Shown: piece by piece, positions 49,333 to 61,491 of the stretch | Layout: every line of letters begins with the position of its first letter | Numbering within the stretch: position 1 is the first letter of the stretch | Origin: Phycomyces nitens | Taxonomy: Eukaryota > Mucoromycota > Mucoromycetes > Mucorales > Phycomycetaceae | Length of the DNA: 64,000 nucleotides | NCBI GenBank assembly: GCA_022702545.1 | Contig: JAHRBC010000007.1 | Location: forward strand, 1,240,001 to 1,304,000 | Direction of reading: 5' to 3' | Position numbers and translations under genes: made by a program | The notes under the pieces: generated by a model | Seen by the model: only the letters and a program-made list of their open reading frames with translations | The model's database searches: none | Told to the model about the DNA's origin: nothing

Positions 49333-50041
49333 GACTGTATTCAATTCCACTCTTTCTCATCCCAAGAGTATACTGGTGAGTGTTGGTGCTTCCACACCTT
49401 TTTAAACCTTTCAATTTCATACAGCTATACTCCCATTAAATATCTTGCATTTCATTTTCTATGGCCTAATCAGTTTCTCTGCATTGGTTTATACATAATG
49501 GCCCTTGCATGAACTATATGCATCTACACGGTCTTGAAGAAGAACCTCGCTTTAGATGTACATGATTCTCTCATACTTTCTGTTTTCCAAAACCCTGAAT
49601 ATTTATTGTAGGACAAGCACATTATTAACAAGCTAGCCACAAGGATTTTCTAGAATGAGGGTATTCTATAAAACAAATTTCTGTCTAGACACTGATGGTC
49701 GAATATTGTATGTTTGGAGATCTAGATGAGAGAATGTCAGTACCAATATGCTTTAAAGATAATACTAATAATACTAATAATAATAATATTTTTGCAAGCC
49801 ACGCATTTAAATGATTTATGAATAAACTTATGCATAGACTATAATTGATGTATCTCTTTACAAACAAACCATTTGTGTCATGATAAATAATGGATGGATA
49901 TACAAATGTTTAAATGACAAAAATGCCGGGCCAGATACCGCAAAAGCAGATAATTTGGCACTACTGTGGGTACCTGCCTGTGCCAGGTACGCCATCAATT
50001 GCTTTAAAGCATCTTTATCTTGGTCTTTGGGATGGGTTTGG
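49333..50041. other. Intergenic
   Basis: No gene recognised. An (ATA/TAA)n tract lies at 49759-49790. Confidence 0.4.
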
Positions 50042-50463
50042 TTAATGGCTGCCCCATATCAGGCGCAAGTTGGTTTTATTTTCTGCCTCTAGTAAGCTTT
50101 TATAGGATTTGAATGAATTGGTATGTTCTGGTACAGTTGAAAACACTATCCGAGACGGTGAACTGGCTGGAGTGGCCAATGTGTCTCTCTCTTCCTCAGG
50201 GTCTGATTCCGGTTCTGATTCTGGCAGGGATATGTTATCATAATGGCAGTGTTTGATGGGAGGAAGAAAGTTGTGGAAATCAGAGAAATCATAGCCCAAC
50301 AACGGGTTTTTGTTGAGTGCATCTTGTTGCAAGCATGTCATTGAGCAATACAAGGATTTCTAGAGGGATAGGGTAAATATATGATGTATAGAGATAAAGA
50401 CAAACGAACCGAGTCTGGAGAGATTGCCTTGTCGCAGGAGGGGCACCAGTTGAGATCGCACAT
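50042..50463 (-). CDS. Ecl1-like small zinc-binding protein (copy B)
   Basis: Exons 50463-50410 and 50359-50042 encode 123 aa. MCDLNWCPSCDKAISPDS, then SLYCSMTCLQQDALNKNPLLGY, matches copy A at 41.7-42.1 kb residue for residue in the Cys framework, and the intron falls after the same 18th codon. The donor is GTTCGT, a weak but plausible site. The tail differs: acidic (ESEPESDPEEERD) then Ser-rich. Function inferred only from family. Confidence 0.72.
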
Positions 50464-50719
50464 TGGAGCAATAAGAAGAAAGACGTTTGGATCTTGCGGT
50501 TGAACTCTCCTGATGAATATTTATATATATATCTATCTTTCAGTTATTTTTGACTTTAATTTTTTTCTTTTTGGATTGTCGGGTACAAGAAGAATCATCC
50601 AATCAGATCAACAAATTTCTTCAGTTCGATTTGAAAGTGATTTATTAAGTCAGAGAAAGAAACCAAATAATAGGTAAGGCAATTTAGGCGCACATGTTGT
50701 AACACATTCCCCATCGATA

Positions 50720-52652
<1,933 letters not shown>

Positions 52653-53604
52653 GGTTGACGTGTGTTCTGTAGAAAAAAAAAAGAGACACCTAAACGCGCT
52701 CACTCTTTTCCACCCGACGCCCAACTGGGGGGGTATAAGTCTATACTGTGCTAAACACCGACCAAACATTGCAGAACTCCGATTGTCCTCTCTATAAAGA
52801 AATTATATGTTGCAAAAGATGAAGCAATAAAACATATCCAGCAAATGTTGTACGGTATACTCTTTAACCAGACATGGCTATAAAGAAGTACAGAAACCTC
52901 TTGGGCCGCACTGTTTATTCGCATTGACCATAGTCTATTTTATCTCGTGAAACCCACACACACACGCACACACTCTTTTTTTTTGGCAGTCTCTGTTAAA
53001 CGTCCTACCCTGTCTAATTATTAGATAAAGAGCACAAAAGTGTTCAAGAGGATACGATTAGACCACACGAATATTAAAGCAACTAGTATCCTCTTTGCTC
53101 AATACTATTGTAGGATAATACCAAGGATCATTATATATATATATATATATATATTTAAAAAGAATGAGTGTTAATTGCTGATAGACAAGGCAACCAGCTG
53201 GCAAGTATTTCATCATAAGAATATAGAGGTTGATCATGGACCACATCCAAGCTTATCCTTAGACCCAGAGCACCAACAACTACAGACTATTGTAGCAAAT
53301 ACAAGTACAATTCGTGCCATTCATAAAATATCGTCACCTCGCCGCCACTTGCTGAAAACTAAATGGCCTTGTTGTCTAATTCAAAATATCCATTGTTGAG
53401 CAATATTTCGCATATACAACATTTGTCGTATTTCATTTAGTTGACCACTTGTAACCATGATTTTGACAAGCTGTACGGTTTTAAACATCATTGTCCAATG
53501 ATACTCATATTTAAAACAATGCATTCAGGAAATGAAAGACCGTTTAAGTCTCATTCTTTACGTCTATTTATCACGAGAATTTCAAAATCTTCCAAGTAAC
53601 AATG
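52653..53604. other. Intergenic between RBBP4-like and coiled-coil genes
   Basis: No gene recognised. A (CA)n tract (about 52953-52973) and a (TA)n tract (53133-53153). Confidence 0.5.
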
Positions 53605-53612
53605 TATAAAAG
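53605..53612 (+). promoter_or_regulatory. TATA box of the coiled-coil ORF
   Basis: TATAAAAG, 117 bp upstream of the preferred ATG at 53729. If it is a true core promoter, the in-frame ATG at 53602 that contains it is not the translation start. Confidence 0.4.
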
Positions 53613-53728
53613 AAGGAAATGGAAAACAGATAAAAAGAAGCCTTGTGCTTCTAAAGTCGGATTAAATTATTGCTTGCGTTTTGGGTTAATTATTGCTCAT
53701 CTTTACTGCTATTGTTTTCCTAGGGATC

Positions 53729-54166
53729 ATGTCATATTTGGGAACGAATATCAAGTGCGAGATCAAGGAACTTCAAGTGCAATTGGCCGCCCGAGACAAA
53801 AGTCTCAGCGATCATCAGCTCATCGTTCGAGACGCAGAATTACATATAAGCCAATGCGAGACAAAGATGAAGCAATTGAGAACAAAGATTGCGCGACTCC
53901 ACAACTTTCAAAAAACCTCAATCGACCGACAGCTCTGGCTCACCGCAAAACAGCACACAAAATTCTACAATTCCTTGTCGACAGCCTTGGAAGAACACAA
54001 GAGTCTTGTCGCCTCGAAGCATTACTATCAAGAGCAGATCAAAAAGTCTGGAAAGCAGGCGTGTATAGATCATGCTCACATTACGGGCATAAGGCGTGGA
54101 ATATTTTTTCTCAGGAAAGAACTGTATCAGCACCAGATGATGGATACACCCATAAACTCCCAGTAG
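53729..54166 (+). CDS. Small coiled-coil protein, unknown function
   Basis: The ORF of 145 aa from ATG 53729 is helical and rich in heptads (IKELQVQLAARDKSLSDHQL, then QCETKMKQLRTKIARLHN), so a coiled coil is likely. Two overlapping frames exist here: a 210-codon frame from 53602 to 54234 runs through the same DNA in another register. I prefer the coiled-coil frame because its composition looks like protein and because TATAAAAG overlaps the start of the longer frame. I do not recognise a family. It is convergent with POL3. Confidence 0.5.
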   Translation: MSYLGTNIKCEIKELQVQLAARDKSLSDHQLIVRDAELHISQCETKMKQLRTKIARLHNFQKTSIDRQLWLTAKQHTKFYNSLSTALEEHKSLVASKHYYQEQIKKSGKQACIDHAHITGIRRGIFFLRKELYQHQMMDTPINSQ

Positions 54167-54841
54167 TCTTGCAAGTGGGGTTGGCATTTTGGGAAAAAAA
54201 AAGTAAATCAAGACGCCTCGGTTGCGTCTTTTAGTACTTGGTCTTTAATTAAAGTACCAATAATAATCATAATAATAATAATAGTTATACAAGCAGATAC
54301 CATAATATCAAAAAAAAAAAAGGTTTACCCTACTTGTATTATACAGTCAAATATGCACTGGCCCTTTTTTGTATTTTCAATAAATACATATAAGCATGTT
54401 TTTTTAATTTAATATTATAGACGATAGGCCATTCTTATGACCAAGTTGAAATACCTTTTATGATTTGATATATCAATGTTTCATTCACATAATCATCCAT
54501 ATCTCCTTGCTCAACAAAAAGTTAAAGATATCAAGCGTCAATACTCTGGGCATTTATATACTAAAAGTAAGTTACTTCAATTTTGTTTTTTAAAAAAATG
54601 GTAGATAAATGTGAGTTTTTGTTTTGTTTTGTTTAATTGCAGATATTTATTTTGTAATGACAAACGATTAAAATGCATACATGAAGATAGAAAGAACGGT
54701 AGAGACAGAGAGATATGTATGTAGAGATAGAGATAGATAGAGAGATAGAAAAGGTAGCTGCAATAATACTATTATTATTATTATTTGCAGCTGAAATCAA
54801 AAGAGAAAAAGAACGAGTGAAATTCTTTATGATTTTAGAGG

Positions 54842-57800
54842 CTACCATTCAAGTGAGAAGCGCTCGATTTGTTCCGAAGCCTTGTTAAGATCCTTCTTTA
54901 CCTTTGTACGCATGTAAAAAATAGGACAGTCATTATTGGTACAAAGCACTTCTGTGTACAAAGATCCCTGACAACGTTGGCACTGTGTCCAGAGTCGAGA
55001 GTATTTTGTTTCAAGATCATTCAAAGGTCCAAGCTATTACATGATATGTATTGATTCGTTAGTATATATTGATATCAAAACATGGGCAGAGATGGTATAC
55101 CTGGTTAAGATATAGTTCCTTTATCTTTGGCTTACAGTCCTGGCAAGTTGCTGCTTGACCTAGTATAGTTGTAGTTTAGTAACGGATCATGCAATTGTAT
55201 AGCAAACTTACTGTCCTTGGGAAGAACCTTTTTACAGCCCAAGCAAGTAAGTGATTTCTTGACAAATTTCATCATGAAACCAGTGGTTGGCGTCGCGACA
55301 TTTACTGATCGTGTATGGTCACCATTCACTATTCAATATAAAACCAATTGGGGGTTAATATTCAAAAGATTCATATCAATGCCCAAAACTTTACATAGAG
55401 TATCTGCATTGTCGCCCAGAATAGGTTCGAAAATTCTTTTCAGTGGTTTTGAAAGCTGGTTTTCCAGATAGTATTTTGTGTCTACTGGAATATTGTTTTC
55501 CAGGACATAAAGAGGATCCTCAGAACGCTCATAGGCCGGTGTCTTTTTGGTTCCCTTTGTCATTACATATGCAACACGATCTCCTAAACCTGGAGCAGAG
55601 CCAGGATCACGTATCTTCATTCTCTTTGCCAATTCAGAATGTGCTTGCTTGTTTGAATAATCTGTTTTACTCAAAGCCTTGGTGATAACAAGTTGTGACA
55701 AGTCAACTCTGTTTTGCAAAAGGTCTGCAATAGTGTGCTTGACAAATCTAAAAAACATCAATAAGATAATGCCGTGTGGTTTCAAACAAACTTACTCTTC
55801 GGCTCCTTTAACATCTCTGTCAATCAACATTTTATCAAGACATTTCTGAATAACGCTTGACACAAGACGACAATTGTCTCTGCGGACAGTCTAGACAGAT
55901 ACTCGAGTTAGTATGAGATTTGGTCCATAACCGCAGCACTAACCTCAATACCCTTGGCATCCAATTTGTCGTACTTGTCAGGATTTGTCCAGTACAGACC
56001 AGCATATCTCTTTTTACTAATCAACAAGTACGGAAAATACACCTTTTCGAAATCAAGATTGATGGGTTTCTCGAATTCCATTGTCACTCGTGTTGCTGCC
56101 TCTCGTCCTTTAAATGGCGTAAGTCAATAATTCATTGCTCATTTGTGCTATTTACCAAGATCCATAGATTCCTTGAGATCATTACAGCCAAACTTGATCA
56201 TTACTGAATCAGTATCACCATAGATAACCTTTGCATCATGCTTGTATCCATTCTTTACACAGAATACGCTTTCTACAGTCTACAGAACCACATGTTAGGT
56301 TTAATTCATCAAGGGATACCATTACCTCTTTTGTTTTGTGAATCATATCACGACCATAGGCTGTGACACTGGACGAGATTTGCAGACATGGCAACTTTCC
56401 TACAGTTGCACCTGTAAAACCATACACAGAATTTGCACTGATCTACATACAATTGTGCCAGTTTAATATCTAGCCTTGGAAGAGTAGCACTTTACCTTTA
56501 GAGCAAGTTGTCGACCATCCAACACAGCTCGCTTAAAAGGATCCTTTTCTTTCTTAAGATCTGCCTTTGCTCTCTTACGAGCTGCCAAAAGATCGGTCAA
56601 AATTTCAGGTAAAAGACCCGAGCGTACAGAAGACTTTACAAACAAGTCTACAGATGTGTCAGTAGTCCATTGCTATATATCCATATGTCGTATTTACCAT
56701 TATTGGGAGTAACAATATAATCGATATCCTTCACCAGTCCAAGATTGCGAGCAGTTGCTGCGTTCAAGAGGGTCGTGTAGCATAAGTTGTGAGCTTGCAT
56801 GATGGATGGATAAAGAGAGGTGAAATCCAGGGTAGCAATAGGAACATCGTAGTAGCCTCTCTCGGGCTCAATAACGGTGGCACCTTCGTAAGCTTCGTCC
56901 GAGGCTAAAGATACCATTTAGTTGTTGCTTTTTTTTAAGGAAAAACAATAATCAAATACTTACTTTCAGTCTTTATGACAGGGATAACCAAGTCTTGCTT
57001 GATGGCACGTCTGTACAGCTGAGAAACGACCTTGATTTGCTGACCACGAGTAAGAATATAGTTGAAGGGAACACCTGTAACTCTTGCCATCTCGGTATAG
57101 TTGACCAGAAGCATGAGTTTGTCCATAAGACGCAGAGGTAAAAAGGCATCCTTAAGACAGTAGACTGCTAAACGACGTCTAGTCTCTGGAGTTCCGTTTT
57201 GAAGCTCGGTAATAATAGAGTGGTGTACGTCTTCCTTTTGTTCGCCTAAATGCACAATAGCTTATTAGACTCAAAGTAGGGTGTATAGATCTAGTTAATC
57301 TAGTACCCAAGAATTCAGCACACACAGAATTAAGTGTATAGGAGCGCAATTTATAATCTCTTTGGATAGCTTGCAGCATATCCAGCTGAAGACGTCCTTC
57401 AAAGTTGATCGATTTACTCTCACGAGTACCGTATGCCTTTGAAGAAAACGTGGTGTCTCTAGCCTCGGTCTTTGTCGCTGATAACAAAACCAACTTAGTA
57501 TAATAATCCACAAAAAATATCCTGCCACTTTACCACCAATTCTTCCAAAGTATGGGAATTTCTCTACTTTCAACTTTTTTGCTCTATCCAATAAATACGG
57601 GAAATCAAAGTTGATAATGTTGTAACCGATAATAACATCTGGATCGACCTAGATCAAATAATAATAATAATAAAAAGTCGAATCAATAAAGTTGACGGTA
57701 CAATATAGTCCTCTTTACAATAGAGTCTTACATCGACAAAGAAATCGCGCCATTTCTGCAACATTTCGCCTTCATCGTCGTAGCTCAGTACATGGGTACC

Positions 57801-59215
57801 GACAATGTGTGCACATTTCTTTAATGTGAATACATTTCGAATAAACGGGTTTGTTTCGCCTATGATATGTGTAAGATTGGACCGAAATCCCCATGGGGTT
57901 TCCTAGACAATTACCTTGTACTTTAACAACACTTGCAATCTGAATAACAGGGTCGTGATCGGGTTCAGGGAAAATACCCTTGCGACCAGCACATTCGATA
58001 TCGAAACTCAAGATCCGAAGAGGTGCAACTCTTGACCATTCTCCTTCAGGGGCATGGCTGACAAACTTGTCATATCTATAGCAAATCCGTTATTTCTTAC
58101 CATTCTAGATTTACATGTCATGCTTACCTTGTGTAGACCTCATACTGTGCACGAGAAGTATGGTTCCTTGAAATATCATAGGTGCCAGCAGGAAGCTCGA
58201 TCCAATTACAGCCCGACATCTAGAGAAACACACTTAATGATTTGCAATCAAGCGAAAATCTCACCTACCTGACAATCAATCATGAACCTCAACAAGTATC
58301 CCAAGTTGCTCTCATATGTAGTATCAGCAATACAAGGTACATCAAGGCCAGGAACCTGGACACCTTCTTCTACTTTTCTCTTGATCTTGCCAATATCTTT
58401 GGGATCGTTTAGTGTCACCTTTACAAAATCCGATTTCACATCGCCATAATATCCATAGATGCTCTGCTTGACCTCAATGCTCACACTATTCAACATTGAT
58501 TGATCATACAGTTCAGCCTAGTAGAAATTAATCATTTTTTTTTAAAAAAAAATGATAATGCCAAATACTGCCTCTACCAAATAAACTTACGGCGAGAGCT
58601 TTCTTGAGTTCAGGAAGATGATGCTCTTTCAACCCTGCTGGAGCCTGGAAGTAGAAATAGGGAAGGAAGCCGTGGATATGACAAACGACACTGTTTCCTG
58701 CCTATCGATTGCCAACCAATGATTTAATGCGCCTGTGGTGATTAGTTTTATAAATATAATTACATCAGTTACGCCATAGAGCCGAACAACAGGTGTCTTT
58801 GTACTGTAATCCATATAATCATCAGCCTCGATCTGCTGAAACACTAGTGTAATTGCAATAAAAAAAAATAGAGAATGTCAACCAAGGTATCATTAACTCA
58901 AGTAACATACCCAAGCTTTGACTGGACGGATTCAATGGAGGAGCAGGTGCACGTTTCCACAGACTTTCAGCATTTTCAACTAGATCATCAGATTGGTGAG
59001 TGATTTAATAAGATTGGAAAATGGTAAATTAGACAATTACTATTACTAATGCTCTTGTCTTTATGTAGCAGCTCCAATTCTGCTTCGAATGAAGAAGGTG
59101 CCTGGTTTACTCGCTTTGATTTGGTGACCTTTTGTCTCTTTGCCGACGATCCCGGATTAAAGGGGGCCTTTGAGATGGAAATGTCGATATCCATACTGTT
59201 ATCGTTTGGATCCAT
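54842..59215 (-). CDS. POL3: DNA polymerase delta catalytic subunit
   Basis: Twenty-one exons (minus): 59215-59047, 58979-58911, 58843-58764, 58701-58591, 58517-58269, 58219-58128, 58075-57915, 57859-57732, 57648-57534, 57477-57307, 57245-56964, 56904-56698, 56647-56496, 56442-56326, 56279-56156, 56107-55944, 55890-55796, 55747-55395, 55328-55212, 55159-55101, 55033-54842; 1068 aa, normal for the family. Proofreading exonuclease motifs: [28 protein letters not shown]. Polymerase motifs: A ([11 protein letters not shown]), B region ([12 protein letters not shown]), C (YGDTDSVM), plus KKRYAGLYW. The C-terminus has CysA (CLGC...CQDC) and CysB (CQRC...CTNNDC), the Zn and 4Fe-4S sites that bind the B-subunit. 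The N-terminus has basic, nuclear-localisation-like [10 protein letters not shown]. This is the replicative lagging-strand polymerase. Confidence 0.97.
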
Positions 59216-60500
59216 AATGCAATCTTTTTGACAATCGATCAAGAGAAAGACGTGCCTGAACGCGCTTGCCCCAAAAAGGAGATTAATAAATCTCAAGTAC
59301 CATGACTGGAAAAATAAGCATGTCAATGGCGAGTCACGGCAATGAAGAAATGGAAAGAAAAAAAACCAGCGATCTTTAGGACACGATATTTCTCTGGACA
59401 CGACGTTTCACGATGGGATATAACATTTTTAGATGTTATGGTGTTTAGACATTGTTGTAGAGTTTTATATTATGACCTACACTTAATGGTCCCAAATACA
59501 TTGAGGATATAAGCTACACTTGATATATCACCTCCAATACAAGTTAAAGTCCTTTTTAAAGCATGTCATTTATAGAAGAAATATTGAAGTCTTTGGGACC
59601 AGATATGTTTTTTTAGGCACCGGACAACAGGTCACAATTAATGTGTTCGGTGAAATCAAAACGTCGTGCCCCTAATATTAGCGATATTCGTTCTGGTAAA
59701 TCGTGCGTTTTTATACAACGTTTTACTTGATTTCATTTTATTCAAATATATTTTGGATTTATCCCGTATCAAGCACCATTGCAGGCTACAATACTTGCAA
59801 CAAATAAGGCGTAGGCAAGCATATAAAACTATATTAAAATAACAATAAAATAACTTGCTTAAAAATACTATTTTCATTTAAATGACATGATTAGAAAGAA
59901 GAAAATATGATATTTATTGATTATAATATTCTTTATTTTTTCAATGGTACAGTTATGTTGCTTATCCACACATTGTGAATATCAAAGGTATCTATGTTTA
60001 GTATTTGTAATCTCTTTGATAAATAGATTATTCCTGTGAATGACCATGATCTTGATTTGAATACTTGTATCGCGGTTGCAAGCGAAATGACTTTTACATT
60101 TGATTATTTGGTGAAATATTGCTCACTTCACTTCAGAGTTATTATTTATTGTTTTTAGAAAGACACCTCATTTTTCTATAGAGTCTTTGCAGATTGAAAT
60201 TAGACCAGTAAAAAAAACTCGTATGAATGTCGATAAATATTGGATGTATCTTGCGAATGAGGTTGAAGAAATGCAAGTGAAAGAAAGCCACCATGGTAAA
60301 GGCATGTGTTATAGCCTACTACAAGACCTTGGTGTTGAATGTACTGATTGTACTTTTAACATGATGGACAAGACACGCTCTATTTTCAGCTATTCAAATT
60401 CTTGCAAAGAAAAAAAAAGAGTATGTTAGTATCAATTTTGAATAAAAAAATATACATTCCTGTCGTAAGTAAGCTCTTAATCTAGTAGTTCGAGAGAAGA
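59216..60500. other. Intergenic; POL3 promoter side
   Basis: No gene supported. The 80-codon plus-strand frame at 60187-60429 (starting at TTG) may be a remnant of a repeat-family protein, but nothing in it is diagnostic. Confidence 0.4.
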
Positions 60501-60841
60501 CACTCTACAGTTATACGCAGAGGTTTACGTTCACAACGGGACATAGCAATACGTAAGGACCATTCGTCACCTGGTGACAGTAAATGCCCCAAGTGATTTA
60601 GCAGAGCTTTAGGTACACCTTTTCACCATCTGTGTTGAAAGATGATGAAGTATGAGGCCGTTGTCTTCTCAACTTTGAAGCACTCTACAGTTATACGCAG
60701 AGGTTTACGTTCACAACGGAACATAGCAATACGTAAGGACCATTCGTCACCTGGTGACAGTAAATGCCCCAAGTGATTTAGTAGAGCTTTAGGTACACCT
60801 TTTCACCATCTGTGTTGAAAGATGATGAAGTATGAGGCCGT
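60501..60841. repeat. Tandem duplication, two 161-bp copies at 180-bp period
   Basis: 60501-60661 and 60681-60841 are identical except for G/A at 60540/60720 and C/T at 60608/60788. A unique 19-bp joint separates them. On minus each copy carries an uninterrupted stretch reading NHLGHLLSPGDEWSLRIAMS, which suggests they derive from a coding repeat, unidentified. Confidence 0.9.
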
Positions 60842-61491
60842 CGCTTCAAAGCTGAACTCATTAGATTAGAGAATAGATTAACGAGATGAAGAAGCCTTAA
60901 AAAATGGGTCAATCAATCGTATCAAAATAGTTATGTAGGCATCATTTGAAGAATTGCGTCACCTTTATGGCGCTCTCCACCACATCCTGGCCTATTTACG
61001 AAAAAGGAAGGCCTGGTCGATTTTACGAATTTAGTAATTTAATTGTTTATTATGGTAGTTAGAATACTAAATATAGTAGGCTTTTTCCAAAATGTAAATC
61101 TCAAAAATCACCGTAAATGGATTAAAAGGATACCCTTAAATCGACACATAGAAAAGCAAGTCACGGACTATGTGGATTGTTATACAGATTTTTGAACCTT
61201 ATCTGGTGAATGTGACATTTTTTTTTGTACAGTGGCTCCGGTACCAATTTGCGCTAATTAAAATTGTATTTCGCTTTTATAAAATACCAATGTTGACGAA
61301 ACGAAGGCTGAAAATGTGATACATGCTCTCTGAGCCACGCTTTATTTTCCTTTCTTAATAATAATAAAATGTTTCCCTTTCTTCCCTATATCTTCTAAGC
61401 TAAGCTATATACTATTCAATTTTTTTTTTTTTTTTTTGAGGGAGGGAAATGATAACTATAAATGATAATTTAATGCTAATAAATCTGTTGG

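Noticed and set aside
60187..60429. 80-codon plus-strand frame
   Set aside because: No ATG start and nothing diagnostic; kept only as a possible repeat remnant.
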